The notes under the pieces: generated by a model
What the model was told of the DNA's origin: nothing
Seen by the model: the letters and a program-made list of their open reading frames with translations, nothing else
The model's database searches: none
Shown here: piece after piece, positions 1 through 10,144 of the stretch
How the letters are laid out: each line of letters starts with the position of its first letter
Numbering within the stretch: the first letter of the stretch is position 1
NCBI GenBank assembly: GCA_943789335.1
Contig: CALSTS010000001.1
Coordinates: forward strand, 62,001-126,000
Direction of reading: 5' to 3'
DNA: 64,000 nt
Origin: an uncultured Pseudomonadales bacterium
Lineage (GTDB): Bacteria; Pseudomonadota; Gammaproteobacteria; Pseudomonadales; Pseudohongiellaceae
Position numbers and translations under genes: made by a program

Positions 1-805
1 TAATGTCGCCTGAATTAACTAAAATTTCTTGATTATGCGCATATAACGATTCATAACCATTGCCATGATTAACCTCAACTATGCTGCCATAACCACTTCT
101 CTCGCCTGCAAAAGTAACAACACCTGAGGCTACAGAAGAAACTTCAATACCAGTTACTCCGGTGGCAAAATCAACACCTTCATGCCATGCTAAATTACCA
201 TTAAAAGGGTCAATACGCCTACCAAAGCCAGATGAAATCCAGCCTGAGCTTACGGGTCGGCCCGCTAAAAAAGTTTCCGCCTGAGTTTGTCTATCAGAAA
301 GTAAATTTTCAAGAAGCTCTAATTGCTGTTGACGATCTTCAATCTGTAGGCTTAAGTCATCAATTTCTTTAATCAAGTCAAATGATTCAAAACCAGCGCC
401 TTCTTCTAACATTATCCCCGGGCCACCAAGTGCCGGAATCTGGTTGAAATTAAACTCACCATCATCTAGATCACTTATGGCAGTCAAGCGCTCACCTAGG
501 GCATCTAATCTAAGTAGACGTGCTTGCAGGTTAGCCAAGCGCAGGGTTAATGCCTGTAATTGAGCGACTGTTTCTTCACGAATTCTTTGAACTTCTGCCT
601 CTTGCTCAACTAATTTATCTACCCAAGCCTGCGCAGCCTCATCAGTATATAAATCAGTAGATCTGCTTGCACTAAACTGATAACCGTAATAGCCCAGCAA
701 TACAGGCATACCAAGGAAACAGAAAGTCAGCAAGACGCGCATCCAGTCCTTTAATACTACGGATCTAGTTTCACCATGCTTTTGATCAACTATGATTATT
801 TTCAT
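1..805 (-). CDS. M23-family (LytM-type) peptidase with coiled coil, partial (3' end off window)
   Basis: I translated this ORF from an ATG at 805; it stays open to the window edge, so about 268 N-terminal residues are visible. A short cytoplasmic segment is followed by one membrane helix (about residues 24-44), a glutamine/glutamate-rich coiled coil (about 60-175), then the start of a LytM domain with SGFGRRIDPF, WHEGVDFA (zinc-ligand H and D) and HGNGYESLYAHN (catalytic His). These motifs indicate a periplasm-facing metallo-endopeptidase acting on peptidoglycan crosslinks. The last zinc ligand, an HxH motif, should lie near the end seen here. It follows lpxC on the same strand, where Pseudomonas also has an M23 gene. 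Whether it cleaves wall or regulates amidases is unknown. Confidence 0.85.
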   Translation of the reverse strand, partial: MKIIIVDQKHGETRSVVLKDWMRVLLTFCFLGMPVLLGYYGYQFSASRSTDLYTDEAAQAWVDKLVEQEAEVQRIREETVAQLQALTLRLANLQARLLRLDALGERLTAISDLDDGEFNFNQIPALGGPGIMLEEGAGFESFDLIKEIDDLSLQIEDRQQQLELLENLLSDRQTQAETFLAGRPVSSGWISSGFGRRIDPFNGNLAWHEGVDFATGVTGIEVSSVASGVVTFAGERSGYGSIVEVNHGNGYESLYAHNQEILVNSGDI

Positions 806-890
806 TTTTGGGTGAGGAATACAACTTCCATAACTAATAAGAGATTATTCTCAGAACTATCAATTTAAGCTTCTAGTTCAATAGCGAGCA

Positions 891-896
891 ATTATA
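891..896 (-). promoter_or_regulatory. candidate -10 box for the M23 peptidase gene
   Basis: A consensus TATAAT lies on the minus strand about 85 bases upstream of the M23 start, in the 151-base gap after lpxC. I see no convincing -35 at 16-18 bases, so this is a weak call. Confidence 0.3.
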
Positions 897-956
897 GCCT
901 TATGCCAAGCGTTTTAGCGAATACAAAGCACTAAATTAGTATTAAAGAGTTAAAAC

Positions 957-1865
957 TTATGCGAATTGGGGTCTAAGGTAGGAAATCGGCGCTTCTTCTT
1001 CTGTGTCGAATGTCACAATTTCCCAACAATCTTCACTTGCGAGTAACTTTCTTAACAGTGCATTATTCAAAGCATGACCTGATTTATAGCCTGCAAATTC
1101 TCCAATCAGGCTTTTGCCGAGCAAGTATAAATCACCAATAGAGTCGAGAATCTTATGTTTTACGAATTCATCCTCATAACGTAAACCGTCTTCGTTTAAT
1201 ACTCTATAGTCACCAACTGCAACAGCGTTGTCCATGCTGGCGCCAAGTGCGAGGTTACGATTACGTAAGGCTTCAAATTCATGCATAAAACCAAATGTTC
1301 GAGCACGGCTGACTTCTTTCACAAAAGATGTACTGGAAAAATCGATACAGGCTTCTTTGGTATGTTTACGATGGACCGGATGATCATAGAGAAGGGTGTA
1401 GCCAACCTTAAAACCATTAAAGGGTTTGAGACTCACCTTCTTATCGTCATGAGTAAGGCTCAGCTCTTTTATGATGCGAATATATTTCTTAGGAGCAGAC
1501 TGTTCTTCAACTCCTGCTGACTGGATCAAAAAGACAAAAGGACCTGCACTGCCATCCATAATAGGAACTTCAGGCGCACTTAGATCAACAAAAGCATTAT
1601 CAATACCTAAGCCAGACATTGCGGACATCAGGTGCTCTACAGTAGAAATTCTAACATCACCCTTGACCAAGGTTGATGATAGTGTGGTTTCTCCCACATT
1701 TTCTGCTATGGCAGGAATTTCTACTACGGGGTCCAAATCGACCCGCCTAAATATAATACCTGTGTCAACTGGAGCGGGTTTCAACGTTAAATAAACTTTC
1801 TCACCTGTATGCAAACCTACGCCAGTTGCGCGAATTACATTCTTCAGGGTTCTTTGTTTAATCAT
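957..1865 (-). CDS. lpxC: UDP-3-O-acyl-N-acetylglucosamine deacetylase
   Basis: Cytoplasmic zinc deacetylase that performs the first committed step of lipid A synthesis. The 302-residue length is usual. The zinc ligands are visible: H78 in [11 protein letters not shown]237 and D241 in [10 protein letters not shown], with the catalytic H264 in YKSGHALNN. It lies downstream of ftsZ at the end of the dcw cluster, as in enterics and pseudomonads. The 192-base gap before it, unusually long for this cluster, carries an 11-bp tandem repeat and could hold its own promoter. The protein ends QFA. The regulated turnover signal of E. coli LpxC is at its C-terminus; I cannot say whether this one is FtsH-sensitive. 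Confidence 0.97.
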   Translation of the reverse strand: MIKQRTLKNVIRATGVGLHTGEKVYLTLKPAPVDTGIIFRRVDLDPVVEIPAIAENVGETTLSSTLVKGDVRISTVEHLMSAMSGLGIDNAFVDLSAPEVPIMDGSAGPFVFLIQSAGVEEQSAPKKYIRIIKELSLTHDDKKVSLKPFNGFKVGYTLLYDHPVHRKHTKEACIDFSSTSFVKEVSRARTFGFMHEFEALRNRNLALGASMDNAVAVGDYRVLNEDGLRYEDEFVKHKILDSIGDLYLLGKSLIGEFAGYKSGHALNNALLRKLLASEDCWEIVTFDTEEEAPISYLRPQFA

Positions 1866-1920
1866 TTACATACTCTTCGTTAAAACAAGCCACAACAGCT
1901 TCACGATTCTAGCAAACCAG

Positions 1921-1975
1921 CAACTATATCCCAACTATATCCCAACTATATCCCAACTATATTCTCACTATAGCC
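1921..1975 (-). repeat. five-unit 11-bp tandem repeat between ftsZ and lpxC
   Basis: Plus-strand units CAACTATATCC at 1921, 1932 and 1943 are identical. The unit at 1954 (CAACTATATTC) differs at one base and that at 1965 (TCACTATAGCC) is more diverged. On the coding strand each unit reads GGATATAGTTG and carries a TATAGT hexamer. The period is about one helical turn, so protein-binding sites or stacked -10-like elements for lpxC are possible. It could equally be slippage. Confidence 0.85.
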
Positions 1976-1991
1976 CAAGTTTATTACTTGG
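1975..1991 (-). terminator. small hairpin downstream of ftsZ
   Basis: CCAAGT and ACTTGG form a perfect 6-bp stem around a 5-base loop, beyond the ftsZ stop. No T-run follows, so it may only pause transcription or protect the ftsZ 3' end. Confidence 0.25.
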
Positions 1992-2057
1992 AATTTATTA
2001 TTAGCAGTATAAAAAATATCCACTCAATAGTAAGACCATATGTACACGAGAAGTTCC

Positions 2058-3239
2058 TTAATCCGCCTGTTTTCTGAGAAACGCTGGAATATCTAGATAA
2101 TCCATATCTGATTCAGTACCAACAGCTTTAGCTATCACAGGCTTTTCTCCAATCGTTTTATCTGTATTTGAGTCTGTACCAGACGATTTACGCATTACAG
2201 CTGGCCTATCCAATGAATTGAAATCGACGTTTTTATTGCTATGTTTTGTGTTATCAACCACTTTAGAAGGACGTTCTATCTGCTGCCCCCCTAATCCTGT
2301 TGCTACGACTGTTACACAAATTTCATCGCCCATATCAGAGTCAATCACAGTGCCAATTACGACAATTGCTTGGTCTGATGCAAATTCAGAAATAGTGTCA
2401 CCTACTTCCGAGAACTCCCCCAAGGTAAGACTTTCACTGGCAGTGATATTTATTAATATTCCTCTAGCACCTTGTAAATTCACATCTTCTAATAATGGAC
2501 TACGAATAGCAGCTTCTGCGGCTTCAACTGCACGGCCTTCACCGCTAGCGATACCACTACCCATCATTGCCATACCCATTTCAGACATAACAGTGCTTAC
2601 ATCTGCAAAGTCTACATTGATCATCCCTGGTCGTGTTATTAAGTCAGCAATGCCTTTTACGGCGCCCAACAATACATCATTGGCAGATTTAAAAGCATCC
2701 AATAATGTCGAGCCCTTACCTAGCACATCCATTAATTTTTCATTTGGAATGGTAATCAAAGAATCAACATGCTCTTCCAATTCCTTTATACCTTTTTCAG
2801 CAATAGCCATGCGTTTACGGCCTTCAAATGGGAAAGGTTTAGTGACAACTGCGACTGTTAATACTCCCATTTCACGTGCAATTTCTGCTACAACTGGAGC
2901 GCCACCGGTACCGGTTCCTCCACCCATTCCTGCTGTGATAAAAACCATATCCGCACCAGAAATAATTTCCCGGATTCTGTCCTTATCTTCAAGTGCAGCT
3001 TGGCGCCCAATCTCAGGATTTGCTCCTGCTCCTAAACCTTTAGTAACGTCATTACCAAGTTGCAAGTTCATCTTGGTGCCTACCTTTTCTAAAGCCTGTG
3101 CATCAGTGTTGGCACAAACAAAATCAACGCCATCAATACTACTCGTCAACATATGTTGTACCGCATTACCGCCGCCGCCACCGACACCAAACACCTTTAT
3201 TACTGCGTTTTGCGCAATATTATCAATGATCTCAAACAT
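2058..3239 (-). CDS. ftsZ: cell division GTPase FtsZ
   Basis: Tubulin-like GTPase that builds the cytokinetic ring. The 393 residues contain the glycine-rich GVGGGGGNA (18-26), the tubulin signature GGGTGTG (106-112) and the T7 synergy loop NVDFAD (208-213), which completes GTP hydrolysis in the neighbouring subunit. A variable linker (about 320-378) leads to the conserved C-terminal peptide DIPAFLRKQAD, which in characterised relatives docks on FtsA and ZipA. The start has a GAGGG ribosome site. It follows ftsA by 63 bases in the usual ftsQ-ftsA-ftsZ order. An open frame of 354 codons on the opposite strand is a coding shadow. Confidence 0.98.
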   Translation of the reverse strand: MFEIIDNIAQNAVIKVFGVGGGGGNAVQHMLTSSIDGVDFVCANTDAQALEKVGTKMNLQLGNDVTKGLGAGANPEIGRQAALEDKDRIREIISGADMVFITAGMGGGTGTGGAPVVAEIAREMGVLTVAVVTKPFPFEGRKRMAIAEKGIKELEEHVDSLITIPNEKLMDVLGKGSTLLDAFKSANDVLLGAVKGIADLITRPGMINVDFADVSTVMSEMGMAMMGSGIASGEGRAVEAAEAAIRSPLLEDVNLQGARGILINITASESLTLGEFSEVGDTISEFASDQAIVVIGTVIDSDMGDEICVTVVATGLGGQQIERPSKVVDNTKHSNKNVDFNSLDRPAVMRKSSGTDSNTDKTIGEKPVIAKAVGTESDMDYLDIPAFLRKQAD

Positions 3240-3302
3240 AGTTTTACCCTCTATTTATTGCTATAAGTTAAAAAATTTATAATCTTAATGCTCAACCACT
3301 TA

Positions 3303-4538
3303 CTACTCATCACCACCAAAAAACTTCTTCATCTTTTCAAAAACATTACTTCCTGAATCTTTATTGCTATTTCCTCCATGCTTTTCCTGATGTTGTTTTA
3401 AGCCATAGAGCAATAAACCAACACCAGTGGAATACGTCGGATTTTTAACAATATCGGCTAGGCCGTTAACTTCATAAGGCATGCCAATCCTAACTGGCAT
3501 ATGGAAAATTTCTTCAGCGAGTTCGGCAACTCCTTCCATCTTACTGGTACCACCAGTAAGGACTAAGCCCGCTGCCAACATATCTTCAAAGCCGCTTAAA
3601 CGGAGCTCTGCCTGAATTAAGTGAAAGAGTTCGTCATATCTTGGTTCGACTACATCCGCTAAGGCGCGACGCGAAAGCTCGCGCGGGGGTCTCTCCCCGA
3701 CACTAGGAACTTTAATCATTTCATCGGGGCTAGCTAATTGAGAAAGTGCGCAAGCATATTTAATCTTAAGCTCTTCAGCATGATCTGTCGGAGTGCGCAA
3801 AGCCATGGCTATGTCGTTTGTTACTTGATCGCCAGCTATAGGGATAACACCAGTGTGACGAATGGCGCCTTCGGTGAAAATAGCTATATCTGTTGTACCG
3901 CCACCGATATCAACCAAACAGACGCCTAATTCTTTTTCATCTTCTGTTAAAACTGAATAACTCGAAGCAAGCTGTTCAAGAATAATTTCATCCGTCTCTA
4001 AACCACATCGGCGAATACATTTTTCAATATTTTGAGCTGCATTCGTTGCACATGTCACTAAATGAACTTTCGCTTCTAAACGAACCCCTGACATACCCAT
4101 AGGTTCTTTAACACCTTCTTGAGAATCTATAATATATTCTTGTGGAAGGATATGCAGAACTTTTTGATCTGCAGGAATCGCAACAGCCTGAGCCGCGTCT
4201 ATAACTCTCTCTATATCTGCTGCATAAACTTCTTTATCGCGTATGGCGACGATTCCGTGCGAATTCATACTTCGTATATGTTTTCCAGCAATACCGGCGA
4301 ACACAGAATGAATCTGGCAACCTGCCATGAGCTCGGCTTCTTCTATAGCTCGTTGAATAGACTGAACGGTCGACTCAATATTTACCACAGTCCCCTTTTT
4401 CAAGCCGCGGGATTTATGTCGGCCTATGCCGACGATATTAAGAGCTCCCTCAGCATCAACCTCACCGACAATGGCAACAACTTTAGATGTGCCAATATCC
4501 AAACCCACTATCATGTTCCCAATCGATGTATTACTCAT
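3303..4538 (-). CDS. ftsA: cell division protein FtsA
   Basis: Actin-fold ATPase that ties FtsZ filaments to the membrane and recruits the late divisome. The 411 residues show the phosphate-1 motif VGLDIGTSKV near the N-terminus, the phosphate-2 motif VDIGGGTTDIAIF in the middle, an adenosine motif LTGGTSKMEG, and a C-terminal amphipathic helix (VFEKMKKFF) that would insert into the membrane. The ATG at 4538 has a GGTGGG ribosome site; a second ATG eight codons in (MIVGLD) is less well placed. It lies between ftsQ and ftsZ. Confidence 0.97.
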   Translation of the reverse strand: MSNTSIGNMIVGLDIGTSKVVAIVGEVDAEGALNIVGIGRHKSRGLKKGTVVNIESTVQSIQRAIEEAELMAGCQIHSVFAGIAGKHIRSMNSHGIVAIRDKEVYAADIERVIDAAQAVAIPADQKVLHILPQEYIIDSQEGVKEPMGMSGVRLEAKVHLVTCATNAAQNIEKCIRRCGLETDEIILEQLASSYSVLTEDEKELGVCLVDIGGGTTDIAIFTEGAIRHTGVIPIAGDQVTNDIAMALRTPTDHAEELKIKYACALSQLASPDEMIKVPSVGERPPRELSRRALADVVEPRYDELFHLIQAELRLSGFEDMLAAGLVLTGGTSKMEGVAELAEEIFHMPVRIGMPYEVNGLADIVKNPTYSTGVGLLLYGLKQHQEKHGGNSNKDSGSNVFEKMKKFFGGDE

Positions 4539-4585
4539 AGCGAGAAGCCCACCTTTTTAACGATCTTTATTTTTTTCATTTATAT

Positions 4586-5404
4586 TCAACCCTGCATTGA
4601 AACTAAAACGTCATTGCTTGATGATTTATGCTTCACTGCAATGCCATCTTCATAACGCAAATCAAAACTTTCTATACTTTCTATTTGCTCCGCAAACAAA
4701 GCCTCATAAACAGCCGCAAATCTCCTCACTCTTTCTACTGCTTGAATACTCCCAACTGAGACTGCTATTTCATTACTAATTTGCATTGACCAGGCTCCAC
4801 GCGAATTTAAATTTAGGCTGGTTATACGTAAGTTTTTTGAAAATAGAAGTTGATTAAAAATTTGATATTGCTGCATAACTTTTTCTTCGGAACCGTCAGG
4901 GCCAGACAGTTTGGCTAGATTTAATTGTTCCACTATCAATGGAGGTGAAAACAGTGCTGCTTCTTGATTTAATAACTGTCTTTCTCCCCATCTAGCGATG
5001 GCTAATTCTTCAGTTACATTTATGATTAATGTATCCGGCCATTTTCTGCGTAAACTTACCGTGTTTATCCAGGCATTTCGTTCAAGTGCGTTTTGAATAG
5101 CGAGCAGATCTATAGCCACCATACTTTGATTTATATAATCAAAAACTGCACTTTCAATATCATTTTCTGTAACTTTACTTAGGTTTCCTTCGATTGCTAC
5201 AAACTCAATCCTCTGTTGATTAATATCATTAACCAGTGTTTTTGAATTCAATCCGATCAATATCAAGAGTGCGCAAACCAACACAACAAATACAACTTTT
5301 TTCAGCAACAATAACTGATGAGAAATAGGGCTTACCTTTTTTTGCACTCTTAAACTAGCACCGCGGCCACGTTTATTTTTATTGCTGTTTAGAAAGCTCA
5401 TCAT
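4586..5404 (-). CDS. ftsQ: cell division protein FtsQ
   Basis: Bitopic inner-membrane divisome scaffold that joins FtsA/FtsZ to FtsL-FtsB and FtsW-FtsI. The 272 residues have a basic cytoplasmic tail, a single helix (about 36-53), a POTRA domain (about 66-134, with IEGNLSKVTENDI and the LRRKWPDTLIINV stretch) and a beta domain. The ATG follows the ddlB stop almost at once (TAAGATG), which suggests translational coupling. Two adjacent ATG codons make the exact first residue uncertain by one. Confidence 0.95.
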   Translation of the reverse strand: MMSFLNSNKNKRGRGASLRVQKKVSPISHQLLLLKKVVFVVLVCALLILIGLNSKTLVNDINQQRIEFVAIEGNLSKVTENDIESAVFDYINQSMVAIDLLAIQNALERNAWINTVSLRRKWPDTLIINVTEELAIARWGERQLLNQEAALFSPPLIVEQLNLAKLSGPDGSEEKVMQQYQIFNQLLFSKNLRITSLNLNSRGAWSMQISNEIAVSVGSIQAVERVRRFAAVYEALFAEQIESIESFDLRYEDGIAVKHKSSSNDVLVSMQG

Positions 5405-5405
5405 C

Positions 5406-6329
5406 TTACAAAGAGCCTCGCTTCAGTTTGCTACTTTTTAAAATTTCAATTACCAGCTGCTGAAAGTTCATTCCTGCTTCTGCCGCAGACTTGGGTACCA
5501 AACTATGACTCATCATTCCAGGAATAGTATTCACTTCTAACAACCAGAATTTACCTTGCTTGTCTCGCATAAGGTCAACTCTTCCCCAGCCTCTACAACC
5601 TAGTAGTTGATAAGCATCGTTAGCCAACATTTTTAACTCTTTATCGTCTTCTAAATTAAGATCACATGGACACAAATAAACCGTATCATCAGCTTCATAC
5701 TTTGCAGCATAATCATAAAAAAAATTATTGGTTTGCAGCTCAATGACTGGCAGCACTTTGTTATTTACAATCGGCACTGTGTATTCCAAACCCTCAATCC
5801 ATTGCTCTGCAAATACTGCATCATCAAACTGCAAGGCGTATTCATAAGCGGTTTTTAATTGTTGAGCATCTTCTGCTCTACTAATCCCCAAGCTGGACCC
5901 GTCACTAACTGGCTTTACGAAACATTTTCCTAGACGATCTATTATTGCTTGCCAATTCGAGTCCCCAGAAAGTATGACGAAGTCGGGGGTGTTTAGACCT
6001 TGTGTAGTCCACAGCATTTTGCTTCGCACTTTATCCATAGCCAACGCGCTTGCTAGATGACCACTTCCTGTATAAGGAATGTTCATTAAATCTAGTGCGG
6101 CCTGTACCCGACCATCTTCACCAAAACTGCCATGCAACATAATGAATGCTCTATCGAATTGTTCTTTTTTTATTGCCGTATAAAAATCGTTATCTGTATC
6201 TATCCCCACAGCTTCTATTTCAGCTGATTGCAAAGCTTGAAGCACAGCATTACCACTCAAGAGTGATATTTCCCTCTCGGAAGATTGGCCGCCCATTAAC
6301 ACAGCCACTTTGCCAAATTCATTTTCCAT
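5406..6329 (-). CDS. ddlB: D-alanine--D-alanine ligase
   Basis: ATP-grasp ligase that makes the D-Ala-D-Ala dipeptide added by MurF. The 307 residues match DdlB. Visible motifs are HGSFGEDGRVQAALD (N-terminal D-Ala site), YTGSG, VKPVSDGSSLGIS (ATP-grasp lysine and serine loop), and RVDLMRDKQGKFWLLEVNT with a Mg-binding E/N pair followed by PGMMSHSLVPK. It is positioned between murC and ftsQ with 6 and 1 base gaps, consistent with one operon. No murB lies between murC and ddlB. Confidence 0.97.
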   Translation of the reverse strand: MENEFGKVAVLMGGQSSEREISLLSGNAVLQALQSAEIEAVGIDTDNDFYTAIKKEQFDRAFIMLHGSFGEDGRVQAALDLMNIPYTGSGHLASALAMDKVRSKMLWTTQGLNTPDFVILSGDSNWQAIIDRLGKCFVKPVSDGSSLGISRAEDAQQLKTAYEYALQFDDAVFAEQWIEGLEYTVPIVNNKVLPVIELQTNNFFYDYAAKYEADDTVYLCPCDLNLEDDKELKMLANDAYQLLGCRGWGRVDLMRDKQGKFWLLEVNTIPGMMSHSLVPKSAAEAGMNFQQLVIEILKSSKLKRGSL

Positions 6330-6335
6330 ACGGCA

Positions 6336-7802
6336 TTAACTCCGAACACTTTGCAGGCCTTCCTGCGCTAAACTTGCTGATATCATCCCCACATTACCGG
6401 CACCCTGAGTCATTAAAAGATCGCCATCCTCAAGCAGATCTTCTAATAGTTGGGGTATGTTCTTAGGATCTTTTACTAAAACCGGATCAAGCTGACCGCG
6501 CTGCCTAATACTTCCACATAAGCTTTTACTGTCAGCGCCTTTTATGGCTTTCTCACCTGCCGAATACACTTCTAGCAATAGCAATACATCCACAGCTGAA
6601 AGTACATCTACAAAATCCTCATATAATTCATGGGTGCGACTGTAACGATGTGGCTGATAAATCATTACCAAGCGCTTTCCTGGCCAGCCTACTCTTACGG
6701 CTTGAATGTTTGCTGCAACTTCCGTTGGGTGGTGACCATAATCATCCACTAACATGACACTACCGCCGGTAAAATTAAGGTCGCCATGCATCTCAAAGCG
6801 TCTACCTACACCCTGGAAACTTTCCAATCCTTGCACGATGTCTTTATCTTTCAATCCTTCATCTGTTGCGATGGCAATAGCTGCTGTAGCATTCAAGACA
6901 TTGTGGACACCCGGCATGTTTAGGGTAAGTGTTATATCTTTTTTATCCGGACGGCTAACTGTAAAGCTAGAATTTTGCTTGTGGTGTGAAATTTTATGAG
7001 CACGAAAATCAGCTTTTGGAGACAAACCATAAGTAAGTATAGGACGAGATATTTTTGGCATTAATTCTCTAACTACTGGATCATCAATGCAGAGTACTGC
7101 TAAACCATAAAACGGTAGGTTATGTAAAAATTCCAAAAACGTTTGTTTTAATATTTCAAAATCACCGCTATAGGTCAGCATGTGGTCATCATCAACATTT
7201 GTGACAACAGCAACCATGGGTTGTAAATGCAAAAATGACGCATCACTTTCATCGGCTTCAGCAACCATAATATGGCTGGCGCCGAGTTTTGCATTCGTAC
7301 CAGCACTATTAAGTAGCCCGCCAATTACGAAAGTAGGATCCAACTTGCCTTGCGCTAACACAGAAGCCACCATGCTAGTTGTAGTCGTTTTACCATGAGT
7401 CCCGGCAATAACAATAGCGTGACGATAACGCATTAACTCAGCCAACATTTCTGCACGCCGAATAATCGGAATTCTTTTTTTCATGGCTGCTTTTATTTCT
7501 GGATTACTTTGGTCAATTGCACTAGAAACAACAACAACATCTGACTCTTTTATTTGCTTAGCTTTGTGGCCTATATAAATATTCATTCCGAGCTTTTGCA
7601 TACGGGTAATAGATTTGCTTAGAGCAATATCAGAACCGCTGATCTTATAACCTTGATTCAAAAGAACCTCAGCAATTCCACTCATGCCTGCTCCGCCAAT
7701 ACCAACAAAATAAATATTACGAATTCGGCGCATTTCCGGCACAACGCTTAACAGATTACTTCTTGCCTTTTGTACTTTTTGAACTGTATTTACTCTAGGC
7801 AT
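6336..7802 (-). CDS. murC: UDP-N-acetylmuramate--L-alanine ligase
   Basis: Cytoplasmic Mur ligase that adds the first amino acid to UDP-MurNAc. The 488 residues begin with the nucleotide fold GIGGAGM (34-40), then the P-loop [10 protein letters not shown] (134-143), EADESDASF and the [10 protein letters not shown] motif typical of MurC. A C-terminal domain of the ligase family follows. Its start overlaps the end of murG by 8 bases, indicating tight coupling. The extra 25 or so residues before MRRIRNIYF resemble the extension seen in pseudomonads. Confidence 0.97.
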   Translation of the reverse strand: MPRVNTVQKVQKARSNLLSVVPEMRRIRNIYFVGIGGAGMSGIAEVLLNQGYKISGSDIALSKSITRMQKLGMNIYIGHKAKQIKESDVVVVSSAIDQSNPEIKAAMKKRIPIIRRAEMLAELMRYRHAIVIAGTHGKTTTTSMVASVLAQGKLDPTFVIGGLLNSAGTNAKLGASHIMVAEADESDASFLHLQPMVAVVTNVDDDHMLTYSGDFEILKQTFLEFLHNLPFYGLAVLCIDDPVVRELMPKISRPILTYGLSPKADFRAHKISHHKQNSSFTVSRPDKKDITLTLNMPGVHNVLNATAAIAIATDEGLKDKDIVQGLESFQGVGRRFEMHGDLNFTGGSVMLVDDYGHHPTEVAANIQAVRVGWPGKRLVMIYQPHRYSRTHELYEDFVDVLSAVDVLLLLEVYSAGEKAIKGADSKSLCGSIRQRGQLDPVLVKDPKNIPQLLEDLLEDGDLLMTQGAGNVGMISASLAQEGLQSVRS

Positions 7803-8949
7803 AACAAGCCTCCATGCAATATTTAGCGGCCTGTTCGGTAGCGTCAGTTTTAGCAGCTTGTTTTGCTAATAAGGCAATTTTCAGAATTAGTTTTTTATCT
7901 TCAATAAACTGCATGAGAACAGAGCCTAGTTCTGCAGCGACGAGTCCTTTTTGCTGAAGCACCCAAGCAGCCCCAAGCTTTTGCATAATGATCGCGTTCT
8001 CAGTTTGATGATCGTCAACAGCGAATGGAAATGGTATAAATACCGCAGGAATTCCAATGGCAGCAATTTCCGAAACCGTAGATGCACCGGCCCTACAAAT
8101 AACCACATCGGCCCAACAGTAAGCTTCTGCCATGTCGTCAATAAAAGACACTATGCGCCTATTCTGACTTTCTTCTATTCCCTGCTCTTTATAATAGGCC
8201 TTGCAAGATTCAATATTTTGTTTCCCACATTGGTGCCATAGCTCAATTTTTTCAGCCGCTGAGAATTCTTTTAATAACTCTGGGATTAGTCGGTTTATTG
8301 CTAATGCCCCACGACTGCCGCCAAGCACCAATACCTTAATCCCAGATTGATTATCGTTTTCTCTAAAACGTTGCTGTGGAGGCGGGCAATCTAGTATCTC
8401 TTGGCGCAAAGGATTTCCTACATGTATGGCCTTGCCACCACTACATATCCGTTTTAATAATGAACTTTTAGTAACTTCTTGTTTGCGCCTATAGGCTCCA
8501 GCAAAACCTTCCATCACGATAGATGCCATTGGATACAATAATTGATTGCTAAATCCGGCAATGGCATTTTGTTCATGCAGCAATAAAGGTTTCCTGAGAA
8601 TCCAAGCTGCAACACCACCTGGGCCAGTAACAAAACCACCCATCCCTAATACACAAGAAGGTTTTGATTTAAGGATTTTCCCCAGTGCTTGGAATACAGC
8701 AATTACAATGGCAAACGGTGAAAACACTTTGGTTAGTGCGCTCTTACCCCTTAGACCAGATATAGAAATATAATGAATTGGAATGCCGGTCTGCGGAATC
8801 AATTCTGACTCCATACCTTTTTTTGTCCCTAACCATTCCACTGTGACACCAAGCGTTTGTAGATGATGAGCAATGCCTAAGGCGGGGAAAATATGCCCCC
8901 CTGTTCCTCCGGCCATGATCAAGACTTTTTTATTGTTAGTCATGCTCAT
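7795..8949 (-). CDS. murG: lipid II synthase (undecaprenyl-PP-MurNAc-pentapeptide GlcNAc transferase)
   Basis: Peripheral inner-membrane GT28 glycosyltransferase converting lipid I to lipid II. The 384 residues show [12 protein letters not shown] at 14-25, [11 protein letters not shown] (donor-domain lip), [18 protein letters not shown] and the UDP-GlcNAc site [23 protein letters not shown] (given here only as landmarks near residues 285-307). The first ATG overlaps the ftsW stop as ATGA; a second ATG two codons later is equally possible. Confidence 0.97.
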   Translation of the reverse strand: MSMTNNKKVLIMAGGTGGHIFPALGIAHHLQTLGVTVEWLGTKKGMESELIPQTGIPIHYISISGLRGKSALTKVFSPFAIVIAVFQALGKILKSKPSCVLGMGGFVTGPGGVAAWILRKPLLLHEQNAIAGFSNQLLYPMASIVMEGFAGAYRRKQEVTKSSLLKRICSGGKAIHVGNPLRQEILDCPPPQQRFRENDNQSGIKVLVLGGSRGALAINRLIPELLKEFSAAEKIELWHQCGKQNIESCKAYYKEQGIEESQNRRIVSFIDDMAEAYCWADVVICRAGASTVSEIAAIGIPAVFIPFPFAVDDHQTENAIIMQKLGAAWVLQQKGLVAAELGSVLMQFIEDKKLILKIALLAKQAAKTDATEQAAKYCMEACYA

Positions 8950-10142
8950 CCGTTTATCACTCGTTTTAAATTATTTGCTTTGGCATGGTTTTCAATATCA
9001 ATGCGCAACAGAATCGCAACCATCACCATGCACGTAATCAAACTTGAACCTCCTGCACTAAGAAACGGCAGCGTTAAACCTTTAGTCGGCAGAAGTCCGG
9101 TATTAACACCTACATTAATAATGACCTGGCCTAGAAAAATCAGTGCAATACCGTAAGCAAGATAGGCTGGGAAAAAATCACCTTTGAGCTCATTTTTTCT
9201 GGCAATCATCATCGCGCGCCAGATAAATACCAGAAATAATGCGAGTAACAGCAATACCGAAATTACACCAAGCTCCTCAGCGATAATTGCTAACACAAAG
9301 TCAGTATGAGCTTCCGGTAAGAAATACAATTTTTGAATACTGTTGCCTAAACCAACGCCAAACCATTCGCCTCGACCAAAAGCAATTAATGCTTGAGCTA
9401 ATTGGTAACCAGAACCAAATACCACATCTTCATTAAATGGATCCGACAATGCAGTAAGAAATGATTTAACTCTAGCGATACGGTAGGTAGAAGAAAAAAT
9501 TAACCCTGCAGCAGCTCCGCCGGCGGCTAATATTAATAAAACAAATTGATAAAGCTTTACTCCAGCAAGAAACATCATGCCAAATACAGACAGCAACAGC
9601 ACCACCACTGCGCCAAAATCTGGCTCTTGGAGCAGCAAGAAAATTGGCACTGCTACAAACATTAAAGGCATAGCAAAACCCTTCCAGGAACTACACACAA
9701 ATGTGCGGTACTTACTTAAATATGCAGCAATAAATATCACCATAAAAAGTTTAGCTGGCTCCGATGCCTGCAATGTCATAAAACCCAAGTTTAACCATCG
9801 AGTACTACCGTTTACTTCTTTTCCAATGCCTGGCACTAGCACCAAGACTAATAAACTTACTGCTGAAAACAGCAGAAAGATGTCCCACTCTTGGTATAAC
9901 TTAAGTGGCAACATATAAATGGCAGTTGCGGCAATAAAACCCATCACCATAAAAATCAGCTGTTTTTTCAAATAATAAAAAGCATCACCATTTTCACTGC
10001 TAGCAATTTCAATTGATGCAGAGGTCATCATCACCACGCCGAAAGCCAGTAATAAGCAAACGCTTATAATCAAAGCTCTATCACCAAAATAAAAGGCTTC
10101 TCGGTTGTGACTAAAGCTATGACTTTGAGCAAGGGTTGCCAT
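8946..10142 (-). CDS. ftsW: SEDS peptidoglycan glycosyltransferase FtsW
   Basis: Septal polymerase of the SEDS family, working with FtsI. The 398 residues are mostly hydrophobic, with about ten membrane helices. The signature loop FGRGEWFGVGLGNS and the periplasmic LPEAHTDFVLAIIAEELG, holding the catalytic aspartate of the family, are present, as is the late motif GLLPTKGLTLPFLSAGGSS. It lies between murD and murG; the stop codon overlaps the murG start. Position in the dcw cluster argues for FtsW rather than RodA. Confidence 0.96.
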   Translation of the reverse strand: MATLAQSHSFSHNREAFYFGDRALIISVCLLLAFGVVMMTSASIEIASSENGDAFYYLKKQLIFMVMGFIAATAIYMLPLKLYQEWDIFLLFSAVSLLVLVLVPGIGKEVNGSTRWLNLGFMTLQASEPAKLFMVIFIAAYLSKYRTFVCSSWKGFAMPLMFVAVPIFLLLQEPDFGAVVVLLLSVFGMMFLAGVKLYQFVLLILAAGGAAAGLIFSSTYRIARVKSFLTALSDPFNEDVVFGSGYQLAQALIAFGRGEWFGVGLGNSIQKLYFLPEAHTDFVLAIIAEELGVISVLLLLALFLVFIWRAMMIARKNELKGDFFPAYLAYGIALIFLGQVIINVGVNTGLLPTKGLTLPFLSAGGSSLITCMVMVAILLRIDIENHAKANNLKRVING

Positions 10143-10144
10143 GA

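Noticed and set aside
1921..1975. CRISPR-like array
   Set aside because: Units are contiguous 11-mers with no spacers and no cas genes are present.
2218..3282. 354-codon open frame opposite ftsZ
   Set aside because: It lies wholly antisense to a perfectly conserved ftsZ, with low-complexity Ser/Pro/Thr composition typical of a reverse-strand shadow, and no ribosome site.
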